A DNA stretch of 64,000 nt from Hippopus hippopus (GCA_946811185.2 OX328112.1:23713558-23777557); one strand, 5' to 3'. Numbered from the stretch's first letter, positions 1 through 10,359 are shown. The notes: generated by a model from the sequence alone, not told the origin. Made by a program: numbers and translations.

Positions 1-30
1 TTTACCACTGAACCACGCAGGACCCCTGCT
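1..30 (-). repeat. SINE type 2, tRNA-like head fragment at window edge
   Basis: The first bases match, in reverse, the tRNA-like head (GGTCCTGCGTGGTTCAGTGG) of the type 2 SINE copies at 17161, 34518 and 35722. The body lies left of the window. Confidence 0.5.
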
Positions 31-194
31 AAATAAAGTAATTTGTTTCTTTAGTGTATTTTTCTTGCCCCCCCCCCCCTTTTGGAAAAAAATAGCATTT
101 TTTTTTTAATTGTTTCATTGGTCTAGGTCAATGATTGAGTAAAAGATGCTCCACAAAGAAATGTTTTACCAGTAAGTTTTGTTCTTTTTTACAG

Positions 195-263
195 TTGGAA
201 ACCCCTTCGAGTTGACCAGCGCTTTCTTTCAGTGCTCAAGATACGGGCAATTGGATTGTCATG
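195..263 (+). CDS. Candidate exon upstream of the TSP1 exon
   Basis: A 69-bp open segment lies between a good acceptor (TTCTTTTTTACAG) and a GTAACA donor. It is phase 1 at both ends, like the next exons, and its last base completes an Ala codon with the TSP1 exon at 2508. It would encode 22 residues with two Cys (FQCSRYGQLDCH). There is no family match by eye. Compatible phase and splice sites are the only evidence, so it may be chance. Confidence 0.3.
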
Positions 264-477
264 GTAACAGTATTATTGTCTTGTCTTTGGTCCGCTACCG
301 GTTTCACCCTAGGGAATTTAAGCTGTGTTCTGTGTCCGTCCGTTGGCCCACCTGTCCTTTACTTATCAGCACGTCCTTCTTCAAGTCCATCTGTGCCTAT
401 TTATTAAGATTGCAAAAAAAAAAAAGGAAAGTTGCTGCAATCATATAAAAGTTCACTTAAGGATAGATGCCCACATG

Positions 478-692
478 CCACAAAACCCCTAGTTTTCACG
501 GCCGTCAGGAGGAAGGCTTTTGAAAACATTGTGGGAAAAGGAGAAAATGCTGCTAAGCAGCATTTTCTCTTTTTCCCACAATGTTTCCTACCCTTTCAAA
601 ACCAAATCTAAACTTTTGAGTCACATTTATTTTGTTGTCTGTAAATGCTTTCAATTTGAACTGGCCTAGAAGTTTGTCATTTGGTAACGAGA
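478..692 (-). repeat. MITE-C copy
   Basis: It carries the family hairpin (GGAGAAAATGCTG...CAGCATTTTCTC) and the TTTGAGTCACATTTATTTTG and ATTTGGTAA end segments. The ends are worn, with no clear TTAA on the left. Confidence 0.75.
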
Positions 693-771
693 AAGCAAAG
701 GTAAAAGTCTCTAAAAATTCCATACACTTTGCAAATCCCCTGTCATCAAATGTTTAGTTTTATCATCATAG

Positions 772-792
772 CCTAAAGATACATCTTTACAG

Positions 793-847
<55 letters not shown>

Positions 848-1075
848 GGAAAAAAGAAAAACGCTGTTAAAACTATAGTGTGTAGAATGGTTCAGATATT
901 GGTCAGCTGTTTAAGCAAGAATAAATAATCGATGAATACAGTGTACAGGATAAAGAAACTCAAAGGATTTGTCTGTGATTTAAAACCGGAAACGACAACA
1001 GTGCTTCCTTTGATAACATAGGTTCGCCGGGATATGATGCATATTTATATCGATAGGTAAATTTAGCACAGTGGA
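772..1075 (+). repeat. Repeat G copy with (AG)n run
   Basis: It shares AAAGATACATCTTTA, GTGTAGAATGGTTCAGA and TTTAAAACCGGAAACG with copies at 12193 and 38940. The (AG)n microsatellite at about 796-844 lies inside it. All three copies follow a MITE-C-like end or TTAA. Confidence 0.6.
796..844. repeat. (AG)n microsatellite
   Basis: About 24 uninterrupted AG units. Confidence 0.95.
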
Positions 1076-1710
1076 CAAAAAAAAAAGGCTACACATTTTT
1101 TCCAAATTTCAAAATATCACATTTTATTCGTGTAGTCTATCAAAACAAAAAACAAAATGATATTTCATCGCAGCTCGCTATTTTCTAGCATTTTCCAGTA
1201 CTATGATTTTGTCTTTGCGGCGAATCACTTTGAAAACGTGGCAAAGGCTGGGAGAAATACTCATAACACCAACCAACACTTTGTACAACAGCCAGCAGGT
1301 CTTCATTCATATTTTACATATAAATATCGCTGTCCAGCCCCAGTAGTTCATTTGAAATACACAGGGTTAGTATTCCAGGGGTTTTGGGTTCGAAATTTCG
1401 ACTCAGACAAAACTCTTAATCATCTCTCTCCCCAGAACAGTGTCTCACAATAGTTTCGTGGGAAAACAGCCGGTGACTTTAACGGAGTAATGTGTCTTGT
1501 GCTGATCATAGCATTAATAGAGTAGCAGCTGAGTTTTCAGAGAAGCTTCGATCAAATTATGCAGTTGTTGATAAGAGAGGTATTTCTTTACTGACCTAAA
1601 TCACGTAAATTTGACAGGGGAGGTAAATCTTCACCAACACGCGAGTCCGGGCGGAATGTCTGCCCTTGAGTGGTCACATCCTTTAAATCTGTTCTAACTT
1701 TTAATTTGAG

Positions 1711-1973
1711 CCTTGCTCTGTGAAAAGGGGGTTAACTAAATCAGCAAAAAGTATCGGCCCAGGTCAGCCTGCGCAGTCCGCGCAGGCTGACTGTGGTCGA
1801 AACTTTTTGCTTTCGGTGAATTTTTCTGCGTGTTAAAGGAACAGTCTACCTTATGGTTTAGTCGTTTGTAAGACGAAATGCATTTTATGGATCAATAATT
1901 AGTAGATGACTCGGTCGGTAAAATGCATCACAGAGATGCATTAAATCCCATTTTGCCGGACTGTGTGCTCATT
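1711..1973 (+). repeat. MITE-A copy
   Basis: Full-length copy: left end TTGCTCTGTGAAAAGGGGG, central stem CAGCCTGCGCAGTCCGCGCAG, then the GACGAAATGCATTTTATGG segment and the right end AGATGCATTAAATCCC. Confidence 0.8.
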
Positions 1974-2204
1974 TTCGGATGTAGATGTTGCACAAGTCCA
2001 ACAGAAAAGGTTCCCCCACCCCTCCGTGTAGTCGAACCTTAAACATTCACACGGGTATATAAAGTATAAAGCACTTCCATCCAATAGTAAAACTCTTGTA
2101 TTACGATCTCAAAGCTTCTTTTTGATGTTAATATCTCAACGTTTCCGAAAGTATCGATTAAAGATCAGACTGCATTTTCTGTAAAGTCTGATATTTTCTT
2201 TGCT

Positions 2205-2456
2205 CTAGCAAAAGCGGCGTTTACTGTATCTCCATGATATATTATACCAATCAAGGCATCAGATAATTATGGATCAATAAAATTAATTTTGTTTAACAAA
2301 CGACTCAATCATGATTGAGAATGACCCTCTGACACGCAGAAAATTGACGAATTGCAAAAAGTTTCGACTCAGGTCAGCCTGCGCGGACTGCGCAGGCTGA
2401 CCTGGGTCGATACTTTTTTGCAGATTTATTAACCCCCTTTGTCAGAGTGTGACTCC
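2205..2456 (-). repeat. MITE-A copy
   Basis: Reverse-orientation copy with stem CAGCCTGCGCGGACTGCGCAG, about 230 bp from the preceding copy in opposite orientation. Confidence 0.8.
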
Positions 2457-2507
2457 AATGTTTAATCTATTCATTTCTTGATTTTTTTTTTAAATTTTCT
2501 ATCCTAG

Positions 2508-2684
2508 CAAACAACCAGAATGGTGGATGGAGCCACTGGGATAACTGGGAAACCTGTCAAGGAACTTGCACGAAAGGGGCGCGCCTAAGAAGACGTTACT
2601 GTACGAACCCAACACCACACAACTGTGGGTCACACTGTGCCGGCGCGAACCATCAACTTGACCACAACTGTAAACCAAGTTACT
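2508..2684 (+). CDS. Thrombospondin type 1 repeat exon
   Basis: This 177-bp internal exon lies between acceptor TTTCTATCCTAG and donor GTAAGG, phase 1 at both ends. It encodes a TSP1 domain: the [10 protein letters not shown] opening (tandem Trp of the WxxW C-mannosylation type), CQGTC, a basic RLRRRYC strand, then spaced Cys (NCG, HCAG, HNC, SYC). The last Cys codon is split and completed by the next exon, which supports the splice. TSP1 domains are extracellular adhesion or matrix-binding modules. The parent protein, its signal peptide and its C-terminus are not identified. Confidence 0.8.
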
Positions 2685-2761
2685 GTAAGGAATTTTGTCA
2701 AAGCAAAGTCAATGCTTTAGAGAAAGAGAATTAACGTTTTACCAGATGATAAAATTTAACT

Positions 2762-3003
2762 TGATTGATTGATTATATTGGAGTTTATCACGGCGGTCAG
2801 TGCACCCACGCATGTGTTTCCTCGCTTTCTCACACCAGTACTGACACAACTTTCTTTCCGGGTCACTGACTACTTTCTCACACGCATCAGAGGTGGAAGG
2901 CGAAAAATCGCCGGAAAGAAGGTTTGTCTCAACCGGGTATCGAGCTCACAACCACCAGGTCATGAGTCCGATGCGCTAACCACTGAGCTACCCTGACGGG
3001 CAT
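2762..3003 (-). repeat. tRNA-derived SINE, type 3
   Basis: Read on the minus strand it opens with GGGTAGCTCAGTGGTTAGCG (A-box-like) and GTGAGCTCGATACCC (B-box-like) and ends with a TGATTGATTG-type tail, here at the left. It is a retroposed relic, not a tRNA gene: no 7-bp acceptor pairing or clean anticodon arm is visible. Confidence 0.7.
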
Positions 3004-3177
3004 AAAATTTGACACTTGTTCAGACTGAAATAATAATTTTATGCGACATATTCAATGTTGTTCTTATGAAGGAAAAGGAAATTATTTAAGAAATCTTTGG
3101 CTCTGGGGGTGAAGAGTCATCTTAAAGTACAGATCTAAAGATCCAAAGATTTACATAAATCTACAGATTTATGAACC

Positions 3178-3590
3178 ATGCTCTAGCAAAAAGGTTTATA
3201 ATGCATCACCGTGATGCATCATACCCAGCCTGGCATTCAGGCCCTGCATTTGAGTCCTTCTAATAAACAAGGGTACACAAATATAGTAAACCTACAGAAA
3301 TGTGTGTTATTATTTGCCCTTCATCTGAAATACAGGGGTTAAATTAGACATTCAGACATGTATTAGTGTATTTTGTTTTGAAGTTTTATATGATGATTTT
3401 TTCTAAATGAAAATGCTTTTTTTAAAGGACTGATACCAGTTTACATCATACCAAGCACGTCATCACAAACTTAAAGATCCATAACATTACTTTTGTCTAA
3501 CAAACGACTAAATCATGATGTAATCTGATCCTTTGACATGCAGTAAATAGATCAAAACAAGAAGTTTCAAACTAGGTCAGCCTCGTTTGG
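3178..3590 (-). repeat. MITE-A copy split by an insertion
   Basis: The left piece is 3178-3225 and the right piece about 3453-3590. They are separated by 218 bp flanked by the 9-bp direct repeat CATCATACC. The hairpin part of the right piece is eroded. Confidence 0.6.
3226..3443. mobile_element. Unclassified 218-bp insertion with 9-bp target duplication
   Basis: It interrupts a MITE-A copy. CATCATACC occurs at 3217-3225 and 3444-3452. I see no convincing terminal inverted repeats and no coding sequence. Confidence 0.4.
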
Positions 3591-3705
3591 TGAAGAGTGA
3601 CTCGTAAATAGAGTATTAGTAATGGGGAATTTTGTTTACGGTGAAATTTTCCAGGTAAATTTCCCACTGTTCTGAGAACTAAAATATTGATTATTAATGT
3701 CTATT
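3591..3705 (-). repeat. Short dispersed repeat, inverse copy at 12555
   Basis: The segment with GAATTTTGTTTACGGTGAAA and CCAGGTAAATTTC recurs in reverse at about 12555-12680. In both places it abuts a MITE-C. Confidence 0.55.
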
Positions 3706-3708
3706 TAA

Positions 3709-3942
3709 TGCTGTACCACACAATCCCCTGTATTAATGACCCGAAGGCTTTTGAAAACAAGAAGGCTTTTGAAAACATAGGAAAAGGGGAAAATACTGGT
3801 AACCAGCATTTTCTCCTTGTCGCACTATGTTTTCTAGCCTTTCAGAGACAAATGACAACATTTGTGCAGCATCTAATTTGTCGGCTGCATATACTTGCAA
3901 TTTGGACACGACTAAAATTTTGTGATGTGTTAGAGGATTAGA
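3709..3942 (-). repeat. MITE-C copy
   Basis: TTAA at 3705-3708 precedes a degenerate end (CTGTACCACACAATCCCC). The GAAGGCTTTTGAAAACA segment is duplicated in this copy. Confidence 0.75.
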
Positions 3943-3959
3943 AAAAAACTTATTGAAGC

Positions 3960-4213
3960 CATGCTCTATGAAGAGGGGGCTTAATGCACCTGCAAAAAGT
4001 ATCGACCCATGTCAGCCTGCGCGATCCGCACAGGCTGACATGGGCCAAAACTTTTTGCTACCTTTAAATTTACTGCATGTCAAAGGACCATTCTACCTCA
4101 TGATTCAGTCGTTTGTTTGAGAAAAAGGATTCTAAGGATGTATATTTACGTGATGACATGCTCGATATATACATTGCGGAGATGCATTAAGCCCCCTTTT
4201 CACAGAGCATGGC
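3960..4213 (+). repeat. MITE-A copy
   Basis: Full-length. The stem carries a paired change, ACCCATGTCAG with CTGACATGGG, instead of the family CCAGG/CCTGG. Confidence 0.8.
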
Positions 4214-4753
4214 TCGTTTATTTTAAGACTACATGTACATTGTTGTGAAATAAGTTCTTTAAAGTGACAATAAAGTCCAAAAGTAAACAGAGCGGGTGTT
4301 TAAATGCATTTAAATTTATATCATACCATTTAAAAGTATGGAAACTATTGTGAAGATGACAATCAGTCATTGTACGGTCGGTCCAAGTGTTAGTCGCTGA
4401 CAGAGAAATTAATTTCAAAACTAGGTTTAAACCTGCCAGGTAGCCGTGTCTTTTGTTTACTTTTTGCCTGATTTTAAAATTCTTTTTTCTACCAGCGACT
4501 AACATACAGCCCGACCACACGATAACAGAATGTCATCTCCACAATATTTTTCAGACTTTTAAATGGTGTGATTTAAATTTAAATGTATTATGACACCTGC
4601 TTAGACATTTTGGCCCTTTACTGGGCCTTTAAGAATACATAACATCAATTTTGTCCAACAAACAACTAAATCATAAACTCTAAAATATCTCATATACTTT
4701 GCCGTATCAGGGGAGGTAACCAATTTAGAGTCAACTCCTTCCTTTTTATTTAG

Positions 4754-4861
4754 GTTCTCAAACTACTAAAGCTGTTACAAAAGCTCCCTCCACTACAGCT
4801 TCTACAACTGTTGCCATGACAATCACCTCATCTACAGGAACTGTTGCGACGACTCCCCCAA
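4754..4861 (+). CDS. Thr/Ser-rich linker exon following TSP1
   Basis: This 108-bp exon has acceptor TTTTTATTTAG and donor GTAAGC, phase 1 at both ends. Its first two bases complete the last TSP1 Cys codon. It encodes 36 residues dominated by Thr, Ser, Ala and Val (for example KAPSTTASTTVAM and SSTGTVATTPP), typical of an O-glycosylated mucin-like spacer in a secreted or membrane protein. The frame and the split Cys make the call stronger than composition alone. Confidence 0.65.
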
Positions 4862-4929
4862 GTAAGCCCACAAGTGTCAAAACCTTTGTTGTTTTTACCG
4901 TGCACTAGATCAGTGTTAGTTTTCGTGGG

Positions 4930-5260
4930 CTAGTTCGGTGTCACGATGCTTAGCTCGGCTTTTTTCGAAGAACACGTCGAGGTATTGCCGTAACCCTGGC
5001 GTCGTTGTCGTCTGCGTCGTCGAGCGAAAAGTTTGATATTTTCAAAAATCTTTGGCATTTTATAATATCTGTCATTGCTGAAGATATTTACTTCAAACTT
5101 GAACAAGTTGTTCACCATCAAAAGAGGAATCCCTAGCACAAAGGAAGATAATTATCAAAGTATTTTTGACTTCGGCTCCTATTTCGAGTTACAATTTTCA
5201 CTGAAAATCAAGCAACTGCAGCCGAGCGTTGGCACCTGCTCTTGTTTTCTATGCTGTGTT
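4930..5260 (+). repeat. Repeat H copy
   Basis: It shares TTTACTTCAAACTTGAACAAG, GTTCACCATCAAAAGAG, and GAAAATCAAGCAACTGCAGC plus GAGCGTTGGCACC with a reverse copy at about 31276-31560. An ORF on each strand here is incidental. Confidence 0.6.
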
Positions 5261-5527
5261 TGATTACAGTGTATGCTTATGCCAACATGTTAACAAATTT
5301 ACAGATAGCAAAGTCATGAGGCCTTCTTTTAAAAGAATAAGTAGACATACATGCAGAAAGGTAGTTTATTTCGTAAATAAATCCACCAGCCCATGAAACA
5401 ATGGTAGACTTTACATAGGTGGTGCGTGACAAAAATATTACTAGTAGTAATAAAAGAACGACGGCCTACAGTGTATCGCTTGTTAAGCTTCCATTTCGGA
5501 TGACAAATAATTATTACCTCCCTTTAA

Positions 5528-5745
5528 CACTTTAACAAACAATCCCTAGATTTTACAACCCCGGGGAAGAAGGCTATTGAAAACGTTGTCGGAAAAGGAG
5601 AAAATGCTGATAACTATGTTTTTTCCTTTCCAACAATGTTTCCTATTCTTGTAAAGAAAATACTATCATTTGAGTTACATTTTACATCTTGTTTGCAAAC
5701 GCTTTCATTTGGGATGACTCTAAAATTCTGTCGTTTTGCTAAAGC
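5528..5745 (-). repeat. MITE-C copy
   Basis: Follows TTAA at 5524. End ACACTTTAACAAACAATCCC, hairpin GGAGAAAATGCTGATAAC, and the distal CTAAAATTCTGTCGTTTTG. Confidence 0.75.
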
Positions 5746-6389
5746 CTCAAACTTTTTATGAATGATTTTAACAAAATCTTGAAATCTTTTTCTCCCCTTT
5801 TTTAATATCTATAATTTGCTTGTTATGGTGGAAAAGCATTCTGTTTGATGTGAGTTTTTTCAAGTCTCTTACAAGTACGAATATAAACCACATCATAGTA
5901 CAGACAAGTGGAAAGGAAATGACACTCATCCTCTATTCCATTGATATTTCTTTGATGGCAGAAATCACATTAAAGGTCATTGCCCATAATGTTTTGTAAG
6001 TAATCTTATACGATCTATACTTGAAAACAAAGATATGATGAAATGTTTCGATAAAACTGGTCTTAAAATTGCAACATCTAGATCTAGAGTTTTTTCTGTT
6101 GATTTCGTTTCATTCATGACTTCCTGGAACCGTAGTCACCAACCATTCAAATAATGCTTCTAATAATTCTAATAATGATTCACAAGTTTTTTTTTTCTAA
6201 AACTTCAAAACGACGATGTTTCTAGTTGGCTAGATAAAATGGTTTTGCCAATCAAAAATGGTGTAACTGTCTGGATTTGGAACCAGACTAACATGAGATA
6301 TACGAATAGATTGGTTGGTGATTACGGGCCCTGAAATACGCTTGAAGCACACGAATTTAAAATCAACAATGTTACATATAACTTTATAA
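5746..6389. other. Unassigned intronic sequence
   Basis: AT-rich; I recognise no repeat family and no exon. GTAGTCACCAACCATTC near 6131 resembles ATTCACCAACCATTCTC near 29471, a possible further short repeat. Confidence 0.3.
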
Positions 6390-6393
6390 TTAA

Positions 6394-6595
6394 CCCTTAG
6401 ATTGCTAAAAAAAGTTAAATGAAACTCTCAAGCCGATGGTAAGAAAATATCGCAATTTCAAATGTATTTATTTTAGAAAAATGTCTCTTTATAGGACAGT
6501 GTAGATCCAAGTTCAGATTGCACATTTTGTGCAGTCTGATCTTGATCGACACTGTTCCTTAAAAGTTCCTTGAGTCGCACTTAGCAGCCTAAGGG
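6394..6595 (-). mobile_element. MITE-B copy, complete, TTAA target duplication
   Basis: This is the clearest B copy. TTAA at 6390-6393 and 6596-6599 flanks 202 bp whose ends are CCCTTAGATTGCTAA and TTAGCAGCCTAAGGG, an imperfect 15-bp terminal inverted repeat. The central hairpin is CAGATTGCAC...GTGCAGTCTG. TTAA duplication with CCCTT ends is the hallmark of piggyBac-type transposition (established knowledge). There is no coding capacity. Confidence 0.88.
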
Positions 6596-7286
6596 TTAAT
6601 ATAAACCAAGCTCCAGTACAAAAATATTGATATGAATACATTGTGGCATAAACACTATGAGCACAGTCTGTTTTTACCACAATATATTCAAACGCGGTCT
6701 GCTGTGAGACATAAAATGTCGTCTGCAGAAGGTATTGTTTTGTTATATCTTTTCCGCCTCTTGTGCTTTTAGCATTAACAAGTTGCAGCAAATTGTGTGC
6801 AGTAAGTGCGGTGGCCAACAGACAGGCAGTGTTACAAAGAAATACACAGCAATGCGCCGGAAATACAACTGGAAGTAGTGAAGCACTTCCGCTTCACTGC
6901 TGCGGTGATCTGAGTCAACGTTTGACTGGACAAGGCGTTAATGTAGGTTGAATTCCTGGAATTTCTTGCTTTTTATTTTTTTATCTTCTATTTCAGAGTG
7001 CAAATCGTAAGCTATTGGTGTGAAAAACTCAACCCCTTCAACACTGTCTTGGTTTTGTATATTTAATATGGCCTTTGCTGCTATTTAAGACACTATCGCG
7101 TCAATGACAAAACGAACATCGTTTAACAAATTACATAATCAACAGAAATATGACAAAAAGAGAACTTAATCCAATCGTTTTGGAGGCCCCTACCCCTCTG
7201 TCTGTCTGTCTGTTTTTCGCTTGCGCTTATAGATGAAACGTTGTGTACAAAAAGCTGAAAAAACGCCTACTGTTTTGCCTTCTCAG

Positions 7287-7412
7287 GTGATGGCACGGTG
7301 TCCAACCTTCCCAAAATACACTGCAGTTGCGGCCTTCCAAGCCGGAAGAGTACAAAGTGGTACAGAAGGTGTTTTTGTAGGGTGTCTCTCTTTACCGGAA
7401 GTTGGATTTCAG
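7287..7412 (+). CDS. Candidate Cys-containing exon of the TSP1 gene
   Basis: This 126-bp segment has acceptor TTTTGCCTTCTCAG and donor GTAGGA, again phase 1 at both ends. Joined to the linker exon it reads a Ser, then 41 residues including IHCSCG and YRRCFCR, four Cys in all. No domain is recognised. A third consecutive symmetric exon in frame is encouraging, but the sequence itself is not diagnostic. Confidence 0.42.
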
Positions 7413-8128
7413 GTAGGATTTATACAGTTCCAGTCACGTCTGTACATAATCTGGCTGCTTTCATAGAGCCATAGGCTTACTGAGCAAAACTCTTCGCTTT
7501 TGCGGCCCTGTAAGTCAAGATCAGACTGAAGAGAACTGTCCATGTTGTGCAAGAGTAACCGTAAAGAGAGGTAATTGTACGTCTTGATTGGCTAGCTCGA
7601 TCCGCGGACCCAATCCTATCCAGTACGTAGAATGAGTTGAAGGTTCTAATTTCAGCAATATATATGTATATATGTATATGCTTGTCCAAGTCTTTAATGG
7701 AACAACATTTTTCATATCTAGTGAACGATAGACTAAAATAATCTTGATGTATATAATACGGAATATCATTTTGAAGCAACACATTCCTGTGAACAAGTCC
7801 CGGAAAAGTTACTGCAAAATAATATTCGTTTTATGTCATTCAAACAATTTTGTAAAAAAAAAGCAAACTCTTGACAGTTCGAAAACTGTGAGAAAATAAA
7901 ACAAATACTTGTGATAACTTATTTGTATAAATGGCGAATTAATATTTTGACCTATTCTGACCAATCAAATCGAAAACCAGGCTGAAGTAGTCCGCATGCA
8001 GGTTACGTTATAATATCATACTTAAGACCGTGCTTATCACTGTTAGATGCGGACTTGTTAATCTCTGTCCGATAAAGTTATGAGCTTAATATAGTATTAT
8101 CAATTTTCACCATTTCTCTTATTTGATG
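7413..8128. other. Unassigned intronic sequence
   Basis: AT-rich stretch with a short (TATATG)n run near 7660. The overlapping minus-strand ORFs here are not supported by composition or motifs. Confidence 0.3.
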
Positions 8129-8133
8129 ATAAG

Positions 8134-8396
8134 AGCCATGCTCTATGAAAAGGGGGCTTAATGCATCTGCAAAAAAGTATCGACCCAGGTCAGCCTGCGC
8201 AGTCCGCGCAGGCTGACCTGAGTCGAAACTTTTTGCTTTTGATAGATTTTCTGCTTGTCAAAGGACCATTGTACCTCATTATTTAGTCAGTTGTTAGACA
8301 AAATGGATTTTATGGTTTCATAATTATATAATGACTTGCTTGATATAACGGATCACGGAGATGTATTAAACCCCCTTTTTGCCAGAGCATGGTTCA
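8134..8396 (+). repeat. MITE-A copy
   Basis: Full-length with an intact stem (CCCAGGTCAGCCTGCGCAG); left end GAGCCATGCTCTATGAAAAG, right end CCAGAGCATGGTTC. Confidence 0.88.
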
Positions 8397-8408
8397 TATA
8401 TAAATGAG

Positions 8409-9576
8409 TCATACTCCGGCAAAAGGGGCTTAATGCATCTCCGTGATCCATTGTACAAATCAAGCCATCACATACTTATGGATCCATAATAACCACTTTT
8501 TGTAACAAACGTCTTAATCATTAGGTAGACTGGTCCATGGACATACAGAAAAATCGTCCAATAGCAAAAAGTTTCGGCCCAGGTCAGCCTGCGCGGAGTG
8601 CGCAGGCTGACCTGGGTCGATACTTTTTGCAGATGTATTAACGACGTATATTACAAATGTTCGCGCACATCCTATTGCGCATATGTTTTTTTTTTTATCA
8701 TGGACAGTGAATCAAAAGTGCACCAATGTTTTTTTTTTCGCACATATGGGAATACTATTGCAGCACTGAAACAAGTAGCACTTTCTTCTGGTAGTATTAG
8801 TAAAGAGAAAAAAAAAATCTATCTGTGAAGTGTCATCGTGAAATAATTAAAATACTGTTGACACTGCAATACACACCAAACAAGCAAACAAAAGCAGGAA
8901 ATTTAAAGCTGTGGAAGTATAGCTGTTTCCACTTTGAAAATTATAGTGGGAAAAAAGGAGAAATTGCTCCAAATGATCAATTTCTCCTTTTCCCTTATGT
9001 CTGCTGAGCTTTTATCCCATTTTTTTTCCTTGAAAAAATTAACTTCCACAGTGACCTTCATCACTGTTTTCTGACGAAACAAGCACGGATAGGTGCCACT
9101 TTTATTTTTTCTTATTGTTAACAATTAAAAATAATATGATTGTGGAAATTTTAAGAAAAATCTGTCGGTTAGAAAGTATGTATTTATTAAAGATTAACCC
9201 TTATTTCGGTCAAATTATCTCCCTTTTAAACTTAAAGGTCCACATATAACATGCATATTTGTACATTTACCATGCTCAAAACCATGCTTTTATATATTTT
9301 TTTGCGCAAAACTAAATGAATTTTCATTAAAATTATGTTTATTTTTGTATTCTTCCGGTAAGTATGTTAAATCCAATATAAGCTGAATTTTGGAGCTGTA
9401 TATACCCTTTTCAAAGGCAAATTTCTCAGAAACGAGGACGGTGACCCATAACTTTTTTTACTTTTATCTTCAAGAGACATGATGAGCTTTGTATGTGCAA
9501 AGTTAAAAAAAAAATCTGTCCGTTAGAAAAATTTTTGGCATACGTCGTTAAACCGCCTTCTCACAAAGCTTGGCTC
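8409..9576 (-). repeat. MITE-A copy split by a TTAA element
   Basis: The main part is 8409-8641. The missing right end (CCTTCTCACAAAGCTTGGCTC) resumes at 9552 after a 906-bp insertion. It lies 12 bp from the preceding A copy in opposite orientation. Confidence 0.8.
8642..9547. mobile_element. 906-bp element inserted at TTAA inside MITE-A
   Basis: TTAA at 8638-8641 and 9548-9551 flanks a block starting CGACGTAT and ending ATACGTCG (8-bp terminal inverted repeats). Inside are a MITE-C-like hairpin (GGAGAAATTGCTCC near 8959) and a direct repeat AAAAATCTGTCSGTTAGAAA near 9157 and 9511. No transposase frame is visible, so it is non-autonomous. Precise continuity of the host MITE-A on both sides proves insertion. 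Confidence 0.7.
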
Positions 9577-9599
9577 ATATATTTACATATATATTACAG

Positions 9600-9703
9600 C
9601 TGATTCGACAAGACTGCAGCAATTCACCCGACCTAGTGCACGTGAATACAACACAGTCGATATACGGGAACCCATACGATTATTTCGCTCTCATTTGAAT
9701 ACA
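9600..9703 (+). CDS. Possible further exon of the TSP1 gene
   Basis: ATATTACAG precedes a 104-bp open segment ending at GTAATT. It accepts the phase 1 of the 7287 exon and would encode 35 residues with no Cys, including REYNTVDI. Such a tyrosine motif would suit a cytoplasmic tail, but the acceptor tract is weak and the whole may be chance. Confidence 0.18.
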
Positions 9704-9831
9704 GTAATTTATACCTGTGTTTTATGTTATTTATGTAGTTCTAGTAAATTATTTTGATTCGCAGAATATATGTTGAGCGTTTTATTTTTTCTCGGAAATG
9801 AAACACAGCTGTATCAGACAAAGACTGATAG

Positions 9832-10147
9832 ATAAATTGATTGATTGAATGGTGTTTAACGCCGATTTCAACATTTTTACAGTTATATCAAGGCATCCAG
9901 TGCACCTATCTATGTTTTCCTGGAGTTTCTTTTACCACTTCTATGCACAATATTCTTTCCAAGCCATTAGCTGTTTTCCCAAATTACCATCGTCGAAAGA
10001 ATGGTCAGCGGTGAGAGTGGGATGAATAGTGTCGCAATGACTATGATCAGTCCTTGGAAAGGAAAGAAATTGGCCTAGTCAGGAATCGAACCAGCGACCG
10101 TCTATTCTCAAGTCATGTACGCTATCGACTGAGCTACCGGGGCTTTG
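9832..10147 (-). repeat. tRNA-derived SINE, type 1
   Basis: Minus-strand head GGTAGCTCAGTCGATAGCG and TCGCTGGTTCGATTCC (A- and B-box-like). The body carries GTGGGAAAGCAGCCAGTGGC-like sequence and the tail ends in CAATCAATCAA. It is a member of the family at 13300, 17400, 19740, 22686, 30033 and 50523. Confidence 0.85.
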
Positions 10148-10359
10148 GCATCAGACAAAGAACATTAACCACTGCATAACATAAATTTTGCCCATTATTT
10201 TTTGACGAAAGTTGATTCTCGGTAGGGAAAAGTCAAAAGGTCATAACTGTTTACTTTTAGGTCTTTTGGATCGACTGAAGTTATTCGCCATCGCAGGGAT
10301 TCGAATCTACGACTTTCAAAATCTTAAAGTTACTTGCTAGTGTGCTAGAAATGAGCAAT

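Larger units (their letters stand above)
264..2507 (+). other. Intron with repeats
   Basis: If the 195-263 exon is real, this is an intron. It holds a MITE-C, an (AG)n run, repeat G and two MITE-A copies. I see nothing coding at 1100-1700. Confidence 0.3.

Noticed and set aside
6998..7008. 10-bp micro-exon between TTTCAG and GTAAGC
   Set aside because: Its phase would place a stop in the following exon. Joining 4861 directly to 7287 stays open.
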